Positions 1-5,575 of a stretch of 6,288 nucleotides of DNA are shown here, piece after piece. The translations under genes were made by a program, and so were the position numbers. Below the pieces are notes generated by a model that was not told the DNA's origin, made no database searches, and worked only from the letters and a program-made list of their open reading frames with translations. The stretch's first letter is position 1; each line of letters begins with the position of its first letter. Origin of the DNA: CAMEON01 sp045577755 (GTDB lineage Bacteria; Bacillota; Clostridia; Oscillospirales; CAG-272); contig JAZNJA010000190.1 of the NCBI GenBank assembly GCA_045577755.1, positions 1-6,288 on the forward strand, written 5' to 3'.

Positions 1-82
1 ACAACAAAATTTTTGAAGCATCCAATATCCGAAAAGTGGTAGGGGAGTTAGCTTCTCACCCAGAACGCTGGTTTACAAGCAC

Positions 83-135
83 TCTCCTCATCCACCGCTT
101 CGCGGTCCCCCTTCCCCGCTGGGGAAGGCAGGAGA
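83..135. repeat. Compact multi-hairpin intergenic repeat (REP-like)
   Basis: Three nested or adjacent perfect stems are visible. An outer stem TCTCCT (83-88) pairs with AGGAGA (130-135). Inside are ACCGC-TTC-GCGGT (94-106) and CCTTCCCC-GCT-GGGGAAGG (110-128). The layout is a closed two-arm structure of 53 bases that could form in DNA or RNA. It begins 21 bases beyond the stop of the leftward gene, so it would lie in that transcript's 3' region and might act as a processing or termination structure, although no clear U-tract follows. From memory, very similar modules (CTCCTCATCCACC, a small hairpin, then CCTTCCCC...GGGGAAGG) are scattered between genes in gut clostridia. That family assignment is recollection, not a search. 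A competing stem is described in the findings. Confidence 0.75.
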
Positions 136-155
136 ACGGACCGCTAAACTGCAAT

Positions 156-512
156 TTACCCTTCCACCCGCACCGCCAGATCGATCCCCGCGTCACGGAA
201 TTCCAGATCAATATGGTCATACCGCGGCGCGTCGGAGGTCATGTCGGCAAGGAAAGAGACAAAGCACTCGTCTTGGTCTTCATCCAATCGCAGGGTCAAG
301 TCCCCGATCACAAAGACCAACAGACCGCCCTCACGACCGACACGGCACACCTTTTTGTCCTTCCCCGCCAGCTCCACGCCCTTGCAGCTTCCCTCTTTGA
401 TCTTCTCAACAAAGGAAATGAACTGCGGCAGATCTGTGCGGGACAGGGTCAGGATATAGGCGGGCGAGGTCTCATCTTGAATGTACTCGATGATACAGGG
501 CAGACGGTACAT
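156..512 (-). CDS. Uncharacterised 118-residue acidic protein
   Basis: I do not recognise a family. The start at 512 (MYRLPCIIEY) is chosen because GGAGG (complement of 521-525) lies 8 bases upstream and a consensus promoter lies beyond it; the longer in-frame reading to 695 would run through that promoter. The product is small and acidic, with no signal peptide or membrane segment, so it is probably cytoplasmic. It alternates short hydrophobic strands with charged turns (RLPCIIEYI, GLLVFVIGDLTLRL, HIDLEF, IDLAVRV) and has one amphipathic helix-like stretch (DLPQFISFVEKIKEG), suggesting a small alpha/beta or beta-sandwich fold. Three cysteines (C6, C43, C56) and a fourth near residue 83 form no metal motif. 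It is transcribed away from the rhamnosidase across a shared control region. The clean promoter, ribosome site and codon use matching its neighbours support a real gene; function is unknown. Confidence 0.8.
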   Translation of the reverse strand: MYRLPCIIEYIQDETSPAYILTLSRTDLPQFISFVEKIKEGSCKGVELAGKDKKVCRVGREGGLLVFVIGDLTLRLDEDQDECFVSFLADMTSDAPRYDHIDLEFRDAGIDLAVRVEG

Positions 513-549
513 AGCTTCACCCTCCGGCGCAGAAAATAACTTCCCTACT

Positions 550-578
550 ATTATACGCAAATCCCCCCGAAATGTCAA
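550..578 (-). promoter_or_regulatory. Consensus sigma-A promoter of the 118-residue protein gene
   Basis: Read on the minus strand, TTGACA (complement of 573-578), a 17-base spacer and TATAAT (complement of 550-555) form a perfect vegetative promoter. Transcription should start near 543, giving a leader of about 30 bases that contains the GGAGG ribosome site. The spacer holds a run of six G bases followed by ATTT. A strong housekeeping-type promoter implies steady expression unless repressed. Confidence 0.88.
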
Positions 579-640
579 GGGATTCGCCCAATTTCCCCAC
601 AAGCCAACAGGAAAAATTCGGCAAATTCGACGGATTCTTC

Positions 641-669
641 TTGACTTTTTCCCCCGAAAGTGGTATGAT
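641..669 (+). promoter_or_regulatory. Sigma-A promoter of the rhamnosidase operon
   Basis: TTGACT (641-646), a 17-base spacer and TATGAT (664-669) match the vegetative consensus at 10 of 12 positions with ideal spacing. Start of transcription is expected near 676, giving a leader of about 49 bases before the ATG at 725. An in-frame ATG at 665 is part of the -10 hexamer itself and so cannot be the translation start of a message made here. The promoter is divergent from the one at 550-578, with 62 bases between the two -35 elements. Confidence 0.85.
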
Positions 670-680
670 ATTCTTGAATA

Positions 681-701
681 GGTATAGTGAGTCACTATGC
701 C
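681..701. promoter_or_regulatory. Palindromic operator candidate or 5' mRNA hairpin
   Basis: ATAGTGA-G-TCACTAT (684-698) is a perfect 15-base palindrome; it extends to 681-701 with a single mismatch (T683 against G699). It lies about 5 to 25 bases downstream of the predicted transcription start, a classic place for a dimeric repressor to block the promoter, and ends 8 bases before the AAAGGA ribosome site (710-715). In RNA it would form a 5'-terminal hairpin whose mismatch becomes a G-U pair. The size suits a homodimeric regulator; which one cannot be told, as no regulator gene is present in the window. Confidence 0.6.
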
Positions 702-724
702 CGCTCTTGAAAGGACATACCGCC

Positions 725-3259
725 ATGATCTACATCCGCCAAGTCTATCTGGACGGCACCCCCGTCCTCTCCCCCATATGCGAGTTTTCCGAAAAGCACG
801 CCACCCCCGTTCTCTCCTGGGCGGTGGGCGGCGGCAACCCCGACGATAAACAGGTCGCCTACACCCTCACCGTGGAGATCGGCGGCGAGACCGTCTTTGA
901 CAGCGGCCGGGTGGAGACCTCCCGCCAGTCCGCCGTTCTGGACGGCTTCACCTTCCCCGCAGGGGTCTACGCCTACCTGACGGTGACGGTGGAATCCGCC
1001 ACCGAGCAGACCGAGCCCTCCGAGGCGGTTCTCTTCAACGGCACACTCGACACCTTCCCCGGGGAGTGGATCACCTCCCTTGAGGATCAGGGTGAGCGGG
1101 TACTACGGTTCCATAAGAAGTTTACCGTAGACAAGCCCGTGAAGGACGCGGTGCTGTACTACTGCGGTCTGGGTTATCACCAAGCCACCATCAACGGCTA
1201 CAACATGGACGGTGTCAAACTGGATCCCGCCCACGCCAATTACGCCAAAACCTGCTACTACCGCGTCGACCATCTTCTCAAGAGTCAGCTCAAGGAGGGC
1301 GAAAACGAGCTGGATATCGAGGTCGCCCCCGGCTGGCGCAAGAACGGCACCGACTTCATGTGGAGTATGCTGGGTGAGCGCAAGATCGAGTTCTACGGCG
1401 ACAGTATCCTGTGGGCGTACCTCCATATCACCTACGAGGACGGCACCACCGAGGATATTGCCACCGACACCACCTGGGAGTGCGCCCTTGACCCCCGCAC
1501 CTCCTCCATCTTCAACGGCGAGACCTTTGACGCCGCCCTGAACATGGAATTTGACGACTGCGACAAGCTCCCCGTCAAGGCTGTCCCCGCCCCCGGTGGG
1601 GAGATGCGCCCCATGATCCTCCAGCCCATCGTGGATAAGGGCTATTTCGATCCCAAGGAGATCACCTCCCCCAAGCCCGGCGTGTTCGTGGTGGACTTCG
1701 GGCAGAACATCGCGGGTGTGGTGAGCTTGGAGCTTCCCGAGAATATGAAGGCGGGGCACACCGTCACCATGGTTCACACCGAGGAGCTGAACGAGGACGG
1801 CACCGTCTACACCGATATTCTCCGCGGTGCCAAGCAAACCGACACCTATATCGCCACAGGCGACGAACGCGACCTCGATCTGTGGATGCCCGAGTTCACC
1901 TACCACGGCTTCCGCTACTGTCAGATCACGGGCTTGGATCGTCTGGAGCCCTACATGATCGAGGCACGCCTCATCCACACCGATCTGGAAAACCGCTCCT
2001 CCTTCCGCACAGGCTCCCCCATGGTCAACGCCATCCAACAGGCCCTGGTCATGACCGAGCGGGACAATATGCACTCCATCCTCACCGACTGCCCCCAGCG
2101 CGACGAGCGCATGGCCTGGATGAACGACGCCACGGTACGCTTTGAGGAGACCCCCTACAACTTCGACGCCTCCCGCATCTTCCCCAAGATCCTCCAGGAC
2201 ATCAAGAACGAGCAACGCGCCGAGGGACAGTTCACCTGCTGTGCCCCCTTCATCTACGGCGGACTCCCCGCCGATCCCGTCTGCTCCTCCTATCTGGTGG
2301 CCGCCAAGGAGGCTCTCATGCACTACGGCGAGCTGGGTGCTGTGAACGAGTTCTTCGACGGCATGGCCGCCTGGGAGGACTACCTCCTGTCCCGCAGTCC
2401 CGACGGCACCGTGGACTACTCCTACTACGGCGACTGGGCGGCTCCCGCCTACGCCTGCCTCAGCGACGAGGGCGCCCCCAGCGCGGTGACCCCCGGTGTG
2501 GTCATGTCCACGGGCTACTCCTACTACAACTGCAAGCTCCTGGCCGACTTTGCCCGCCGCACGGGTCGTTCTGAGGCCGAGGCCAAGTATACCGAGAAGG
2601 CCGCCTACGTGAGAAAAGCCTTCCTCGACAAGTGGTTCGATCCCGAGACGGGCAAGGTAGCCACCGGCTCCATGGGCTGTCAGGCCTTCGCCCTGTGGCT
2701 GGGGATCCTGCCCGCCGAGTGTGAGGCCAAGGCCGCCGAGGTCATGCGAAACGACTTGGTGGAGAAGAACTACAAGTTCACCACGGGCAACCTCAACACC
2801 CGCTACCTCATGGATATGCTGACCAAGCACGGCTACATCGAGGACGCGTGGAAGGTCATCACCTCCGACGAGTACCCCTCCTTCGGCTTCATGTTCCAGA
2901 ACGAGGCCACCACCATCTGGGAGCGCTTCGAGATGAAGAAGAACCCCGGCATGAACTCCCACAACCACCCCATGTACGGCGCGGTTGGCTACTGGTTCTA
3001 CGCCTACCTGGGCGGTATCATCCCCACAGAGCCGGGCTTTAGCCGTGTCTCCATCAAGCCCTACTTCCCCGAGAAGCTCACCTCCTGCCACGCCGTGGTG
3101 GATACGGTCATGGGCGAGATCTCGGTGCGGTGGTCCAAGCGCTACGGAAAGCTCTACCTGTTTATCCAGACTCCCTTCGGTGTGACCGCCGACGTGGACT
3201 TCGACGGCAAGGTGACAACGGTCGGCGCGGGGTATCATGTGTTTGAGCGCGACCTGTAA
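725..3259 (+). CDS. Cytoplasmic GH78 alpha-L-rhamnosidase
   Basis: Glycoside hydrolase family 78 enzymes remove terminal alpha-L-rhamnose by inversion. The start at 725 follows AAAGGA by 9 bases and gives 844 residues. Domains in order: an N-terminal fibronectin-like beta domain (about 5-105); the rhamnosidase N-domain (about 113-290, with GLGYHQATINGYNMDGVKLDP and EGENELDIEVAPGW); the concanavalin-like domain (about 297-405, VVDFGQNIAGVVSLELP, QTDTYIATG, FTYHGFRYCQITG); the six-hairpin catalytic barrel (about 422-765); and a C-terminal beta domain (about 766-844, GFSRVSIKPYFP). Catalytic motifs are DCPQRDER (455-462) with E461 the likely acid, D468, YGDW (568-571) and TTIWERF with E733 the likely base, then SHNHPMYGAVGYW. 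The usual GW-x-GDA after DCPxRxER reads AWMNDA here. There is no signal peptide, so it acts on imported small rhamnosides. It is the first gene of an operon with a phosphoglucomutase. The family is secure; the natural substrate is unknown. Confidence 0.93.
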   Translation: MIYIRQVYLDGTPVLSPICEFSEKHATPVLSWAVGGGNPDDKQVAYTLTVEIGGETVFDSGRVETSRQSAVLDGFTFPAGVYAYLTVTVESATEQTEPSEAVLFNGTLDTFPGEWITSLEDQGERVLRFHKKFTVDKPVKDAVLYYCGLGYHQATINGYNMDGVKLDPAHANYAKTCYYRVDHLLKSQLKEGENELDIEVAPGWRKNGTDFMWSMLGERKIEFYGDSILWAYLHITYEDGTTEDIATDTTWECALDPRTSSIFNGETFDAALNMEFDDCDKLPVKAVPAPGGEMRPMILQPIVDKGYFDPKEITSPKPGVFVVDFGQNIAGVVSLELPENMKAGHTVTMVHTEELNEDGTVYTDILRGAKQTDTYIATGDERDLDLWMPEFTYHGFRYCQITGLDRLEPYMIEARLIHTDLENRSSFRTGSPMVNAIQQALVMTERDNMHSILTDCPQRDERMAWMNDATVRFEETPYNFDASRIFPKILQDIKNEQRAEGQFTCCAPFIYGGLPADPVCSSYLVAAKEALMHYGELGAVNEFFDGMAAWEDYLLSRSPDGTVDYSYYGDWAAPAYACLSDEGAPSAVTPGVVMSTGYSYYNCKLLADFARRTGRSEAEAKYTEKAAYVRKAFLDKWFDPETGKVATGSMGCQAFALWLGILPAECEAKAAEVMRNDLVEKNYKFTTGNLNTRYLMDMLTKHGYIEDAWKVITSDEYPSFGFMFQNEATTIWERFEMKKNPGMNSHNHPMYGAVGYWFYAYLGGIIPTEPGFSRVSIKPYFPEKLTSCHAVVDTVMGEISVRWSKRYGKLYLFIQTPFGVTADVDFDGKVTTVGAGYHVFERDL

Positions 3260-3308
3260 GGCTACTTCTTGTTTGAAAAATCTGTACATAAAGAAAGGAA
3301 CCAAACCC

Positions 3309-5024
3309 ATGCCCAACTATCTCGACAACTACAACCGCTGGCTCCAATCCGACAAGCTCTCCGACGCAGAGAAGGCCGAGCTACTGTCCATTCGGGACGA
3401 CGACAAGGAGATCCAGCTCCGCTTCACCGATTACCTCTCCTTCGGCACCGCAGGCCTGCGGGGCACCATGAAGGTGGGTATGAACGCCATGAATATCCAT
3501 ACCGTGGCCTACGCTACCCAGGGTCTCGCCCAGCTGATCATCGAGGAGGGCCGCACCGCTGACGGTGTCGCCATCGCCTACGACAGCCGCAACAACTCCG
3601 AGCTCTTCGCCAAGACCGCCGCCCGCGTGCTGGCCGCCGCCGACATCCCCGCCTACCTCTTCGACGAGCTCCGCCCCACCCCCGAGCTGTCCTTCGCGCT
3701 CCGCGAGCTGAAGTGTGTGGCGGGCATCAACATCACCGCCTCCCACAACCCCAAGCAGTACAACGGCTACAAGGCCTACTGGGAGGACGGCGCCCAGCTG
3801 CCCCCCGAGCACGCCGACGTAGTCAGCGCCACCATGCAGAAGCTGGACATTTTCGAGGACGTCAAGCTAGCCGACTTCGACGAGGCTCTGGCCGCGGGTA
3901 AGATCGTCATGCTGGGCCGCGACATGGACGAGAAGTACCTGGCTTGCGTGCAGGCACAGGCCGTCAACCCCGAGGCCGTCAAGGCCGTGGCCGACGAGCT
4001 GAAGATCGTCTACTCCCCCCTCCACGGCACGGGCTACCGTCTCGTCCCCGAGATCCTCCGCCGTTGCGGTCACAAGAACGTCTTTACCGTGGACGAGCAG
4101 ATGGTCATCAGCGGTGACTTCCCCACGGTCGCCAAGCCCAACCCCGAGTACAAGGAGGTCTTCGACATCGGTATGAAGATCGCCGATGAGGTGGGTTCCG
4201 ATCTCGTCGTGGCCACCGACCCCGACGCCGACCGCGTGGGCGTGGTCACCCGTACTCCCGACGGCTCCTTCACCACCATCACGGGCAACCAGATGGGCGC
4301 GCTCCTCATGGACTACATCCTCACCGCCTACGAGGAGACGGGTACCATGCCCGAGATCCCCTTCGCCGTCAAGACCATTGTTACCACCGAGCTGGCCGCC
4401 AAGATCTGCGAGGCTCACGGCGTCAAGATGCACAACGTGCTCACCGGCTTCAAGTTCATCGGCGAGGTCATCAAGGACTACGAGAAGAAGGGCTACGGCA
4501 CCTTCGTCCTGGGCTTCGAGGAGAGCTACGGCTACCTCAAGGGCACCTACGCCCGCGACAAGGACGCCGTGGTGGCCGCCATGCTGATCTGCGAGATGAC
4601 CGCCTACTATAAGGCCAAGGGCATGACCCTGTCCGACGCGCTGGATGCCCTCTATGCCAAGTACGGCTACTGCTACGAGGCCAACGTGGAGATCTACATG
4701 GAGGGTCTGGACGGCCCCGCACGCATGGCCGAGAAGATGAACGCTCTGCGCAACCCCGCCCCCGCCGAGATCGCGGGCCGCAAGGTGGTCAAGTTCGGCG
4801 ACTACCGGGCCCAGACCATCGAGGATCGTGTCAGCGGCACTACGGAGTCCACGGGTCTCCCCAAGTCCAACGTACTGTCCTTCACTCTGGACAACGGTGA
4901 CGTCATCGTCGCCCGTCCCTCGGGTACCGAGCCCAAGATCAAGTTCTACTTCATGCTCATCGGCAAGGATAAGGACGAGACTGTAGCCAAGATGGCGGCT
5001 TACAGAGAGAGTCTGGGTGTTTGA
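3309..5024 (+). CDS. pgcA: Alpha-phosphoglucomutase (PgcA-type phosphohexomutase)
   Basis: It interconverts glucose-1-phosphate and glucose-6-phosphate through a phosphoserine and a bound glucose-1,6-bisphosphate, linking glycolysis with UDP-glucose and polysaccharide synthesis in the cytoplasm. The 571 residues match Bacillus PgcA (about 580). All four alpha-D-phosphohexomutase domains show their signatures: FGTAGLRG (45-52) and TASHNP with active-site S145 in domain 1; metal loop DPDADR (304-309) in domain 2; GFEESYGYL (402-410), the sugar-specificity loop, in domain 3; and RPSGTEPK (536-543), the phosphate-binding loop, in domain 4. The start at 3309 follows AAAGGA (3294-3299) by 9 bases, the same arrangement as the rhamnosidase. 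The 49-base gap from that gene holds no terminator or convincing promoter, so the two are probably co-transcribed. Phosphomannomutase activity is possible, since the family is often bifunctional. The C-ending codon bias suggests good expression. Confidence 0.95.
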   Translation: MPNYLDNYNRWLQSDKLSDAEKAELLSIRDDDKEIQLRFTDYLSFGTAGLRGTMKVGMNAMNIHTVAYATQGLAQLIIEEGRTADGVAIAYDSRNNSELFAKTAARVLAAADIPAYLFDELRPTPELSFALRELKCVAGINITASHNPKQYNGYKAYWEDGAQLPPEHADVVSATMQKLDIFEDVKLADFDEALAAGKIVMLGRDMDEKYLACVQAQAVNPEAVKAVADELKIVYSPLHGTGYRLVPEILRRCGHKNVFTVDEQMVISGDFPTVAKPNPEYKEVFDIGMKIADEVGSDLVVATDPDADRVGVVTRTPDGSFTTITGNQMGALLMDYILTAYEETGTMPEIPFAVKTIVTTELAAKICEAHGVKMHNVLTGFKFIGEVIKDYEKKGYGTFVLGFEESYGYLKGTYARDKDAVVAAMLICEMTAYYKAKGMTLSDALDALYAKYGYCYEANVEIYMEGLDGPARMAEKMNALRNPAPAEIAGRKVVKFGDYRAQTIEDRVSGTTESTGLPKSNVLSFTLDNGDVIVARPSGTEPKIKFYFMLIGKDKDETVAKMAAYRESLGV

Positions 5025-5037
5025 TCCCACAATAAAA

Positions 5038-5071
5038 ACCCATCGGGGAGGCACCCGCTTCCCCGATGGGT
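5038..5071 (-). terminator. Hairpin terminator with U-tract on the minus strand
   Basis: A perfect 12-base stem, ACCCATCGGGGA (5038-5049) with TCCCCGATGGGT (5060-5071), encloses a 10-base loop. On the minus strand the stem is followed by TTTTATT, a proper intrinsic terminator tail, so it best serves leftward transcripts arriving from the zinc-ribbon gene. Rightward it lies 13 bases past the pgcA stop but lacks a U-tract (CCGTACAAAC follows), so there it may instead protect the 3' end. Confidence 0.75.
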
Positions 5072-5082
5072 CCGTACAAACG

Positions 5083-5114
5083 AAAACCACCGCCCTAGCT
5101 CGGGCGGTGGTTTT
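5083..5114. terminator. Bidirectional intrinsic terminator
   Basis: AAAACCACCGCCC (5083-5095) pairs perfectly with GGGCGGTGGTTTT (5102-5114) around a 6-base loop. The rightward transcript ends in TTTTCTTGTCTTT and the leftward one in TTTTCGTTTG, so the hairpin can stop both pgcA and the converging zinc-ribbon gene. It lies 58 bases past the pgcA stop codon and 29 bases past the other gene's stop. Confidence 0.9.
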
Positions 5115-5143
5115 CTTGTCTTTCGCTTCTATGCTTACAAAAA

Positions 5144-5425
5144 TCAGCCTCTTCTGTTCTGGAAGCACTCGCTGCAGTAGACGGGACGGTCGTCGTGAGG
5201 CTCGAAGGGAACCTTGCACTCCTTACCGCAGTCAGCGCAGACGGCATCGAACATCTGGCGTGCGGGAGCCTGCTCACCGCGCTGAGCCTTGCGGGCGTTG
5301 CGGCAATCACGGCATCTCTGGGGCTCGTTGGTGAAGCCCTTCTCGGCGTAGAACTCCTGCTCGCTGGCGGAGAAAACGAATTCGCGTCCGCAATCCTTGC
5401 AGACAATGGTCTTGTCAGTGTACAT
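5144..5425 (-). CDS. Small double zinc-ribbon protein (CxxC-x17-CxxC)
   Basis: The 93-residue protein carries two four-cysteine zinc sites. The first (about 4-47) is the 'probable zinc-ribbon' domain of clostridia, with C9/C12 (VCKDCGREF), a conserved QEFYAEKGF stretch and C38/C41 (RCRDCRNARK). The second is C63/C66 and C84/C87 with exactly 17 residues between C66 and C84, fitting the described CxxC-x17-CxxC domain; an extra C70 lies nearby. A basic, Gln/Arg-rich linker separates them. The family has no established biochemical role; nucleic-acid or ribosome binding is plausible from small size, zinc sites and basic patches, but is inference. The start at 5425 has AAGAGG 6 bases upstream (complement of 5432-5437); the longer reading to 5500 would overlap the promoter. 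It stands alone under a consensus promoter and converges on pgcA. Confidence 0.92.
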   Translation of the reverse strand: MYTDKTIVCKDCGREFVFSASEQEFYAEKGFTNEPQRCRDCRNARKAQRGEQAPARQMFDAVCADCGKECKVPFEPHDDRPVYCSECFQNRRG

Positions 5426-5446
5426 GTAATACCTCTTCTTTTTTCT

Positions 5447-5460
5447 GTGCGGGGTCGCAC
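5447..5460 (-). other. Short hairpin at the 5' end of the zinc-ribbon mRNA
   Basis: On the minus strand GTGCG, a 4-base loop ACCC and CGCAC form a 5-bp GC-rich stem. With transcription expected to begin near 5465, the hairpin would lie about five bases from the mRNA 5' end and about ten bases before the ribosome site. A 5'-terminal stem can protect a message from exonuclease attack. Only the pairing is seen; the role is inferred. Confidence 0.4.
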
Positions 5461-5471
5461 ATAGTAGACCT

Positions 5472-5500
5472 ATTATACCCCTTTTTGCGGATTTTGTCAA
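5472..5500 (-). promoter_or_regulatory. Consensus sigma-A promoter of the zinc-ribbon gene
   Basis: On the minus strand TTGACA (complement of 5495-5500), a 17-base spacer and TATAAT (complement of 5472-5477) match the consensus perfectly. The 70 bases upstream are very AT-rich, with several A and T tracts resembling an UP element, so strong expression is expected. The predicted leader is about 40 bases. Confidence 0.9.
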
Positions 5501-5515
5501 GTGTTTTTTAACGAT

Positions 5516-5535
5516 TTTTTGAATTATTTCAAAAA
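5516..5535. other. AT-rich perfect inverted repeat upstream of the zinc-ribbon promoter
   Basis: TTTTTGAA (5516-5523) and TTCAAAAA (5528-5535) are exact reverse complements separated by TTAT. The element starts 16 bases upstream of the -35 box, inside the AT-rich stretch 5501-5560. It could be a repressor or activator site, part of an UP element, or a weak AT-only transcription end for bcp, whose stop is about 40 bases to the right. Palindromes of this composition arise easily in AT-rich DNA, so the call is tentative. Confidence 0.35.
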
Positions 5536-5575
5536 TATTTTTAACAAAGTGAACAAAATCCCGCGCCGCCCCGCA

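Noticed and set aside
1..82. Gene fragment or terminator at the left edge
   Set aside because: Only short frames without ribosome sites and a 5-bp AT stem near positions 5-15; nothing supportable.
36..539. Plus-strand open reading of 167 codons over the left end
   Set aside because: It runs through the hairpin repeat and opposite the 118-residue gene, with no promoter or domain. The minus strand has a perfect promoter and a good ribosome site.
3260..3308. Possible internal promoter before pgcA
   Set aside because: The AT-rich gap has loose TTGTTT and TACATA-like words, but no pair with proper spacing and hexamer quality.
1103..3316. Very long minus-strand open reading (737 codons) opposite the rhamnosidase
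   Set aside because: It is an antisense shadow produced by GC-rich, C-ending codons on the plus strand. Its translation is rich in G, V, H and L with no domain, and the plus-strand frame has full GH78 motifs.
3867..5219. Minus-strand open reading of 450 codons opposite pgcA
   Set aside because: Same codon-bias artefact. It also runs through the two terminators and into the zinc-ribbon gene, and its translation is low-complexity G/V/L/D/H.
5415..5462. Upstream 15-codon reading in the zinc-ribbon leader (ATG at 5462) overlapping the real start
   Set aside because: The ATG is about three bases from the predicted transcription start and has no ribosome site, so it is most likely chance.
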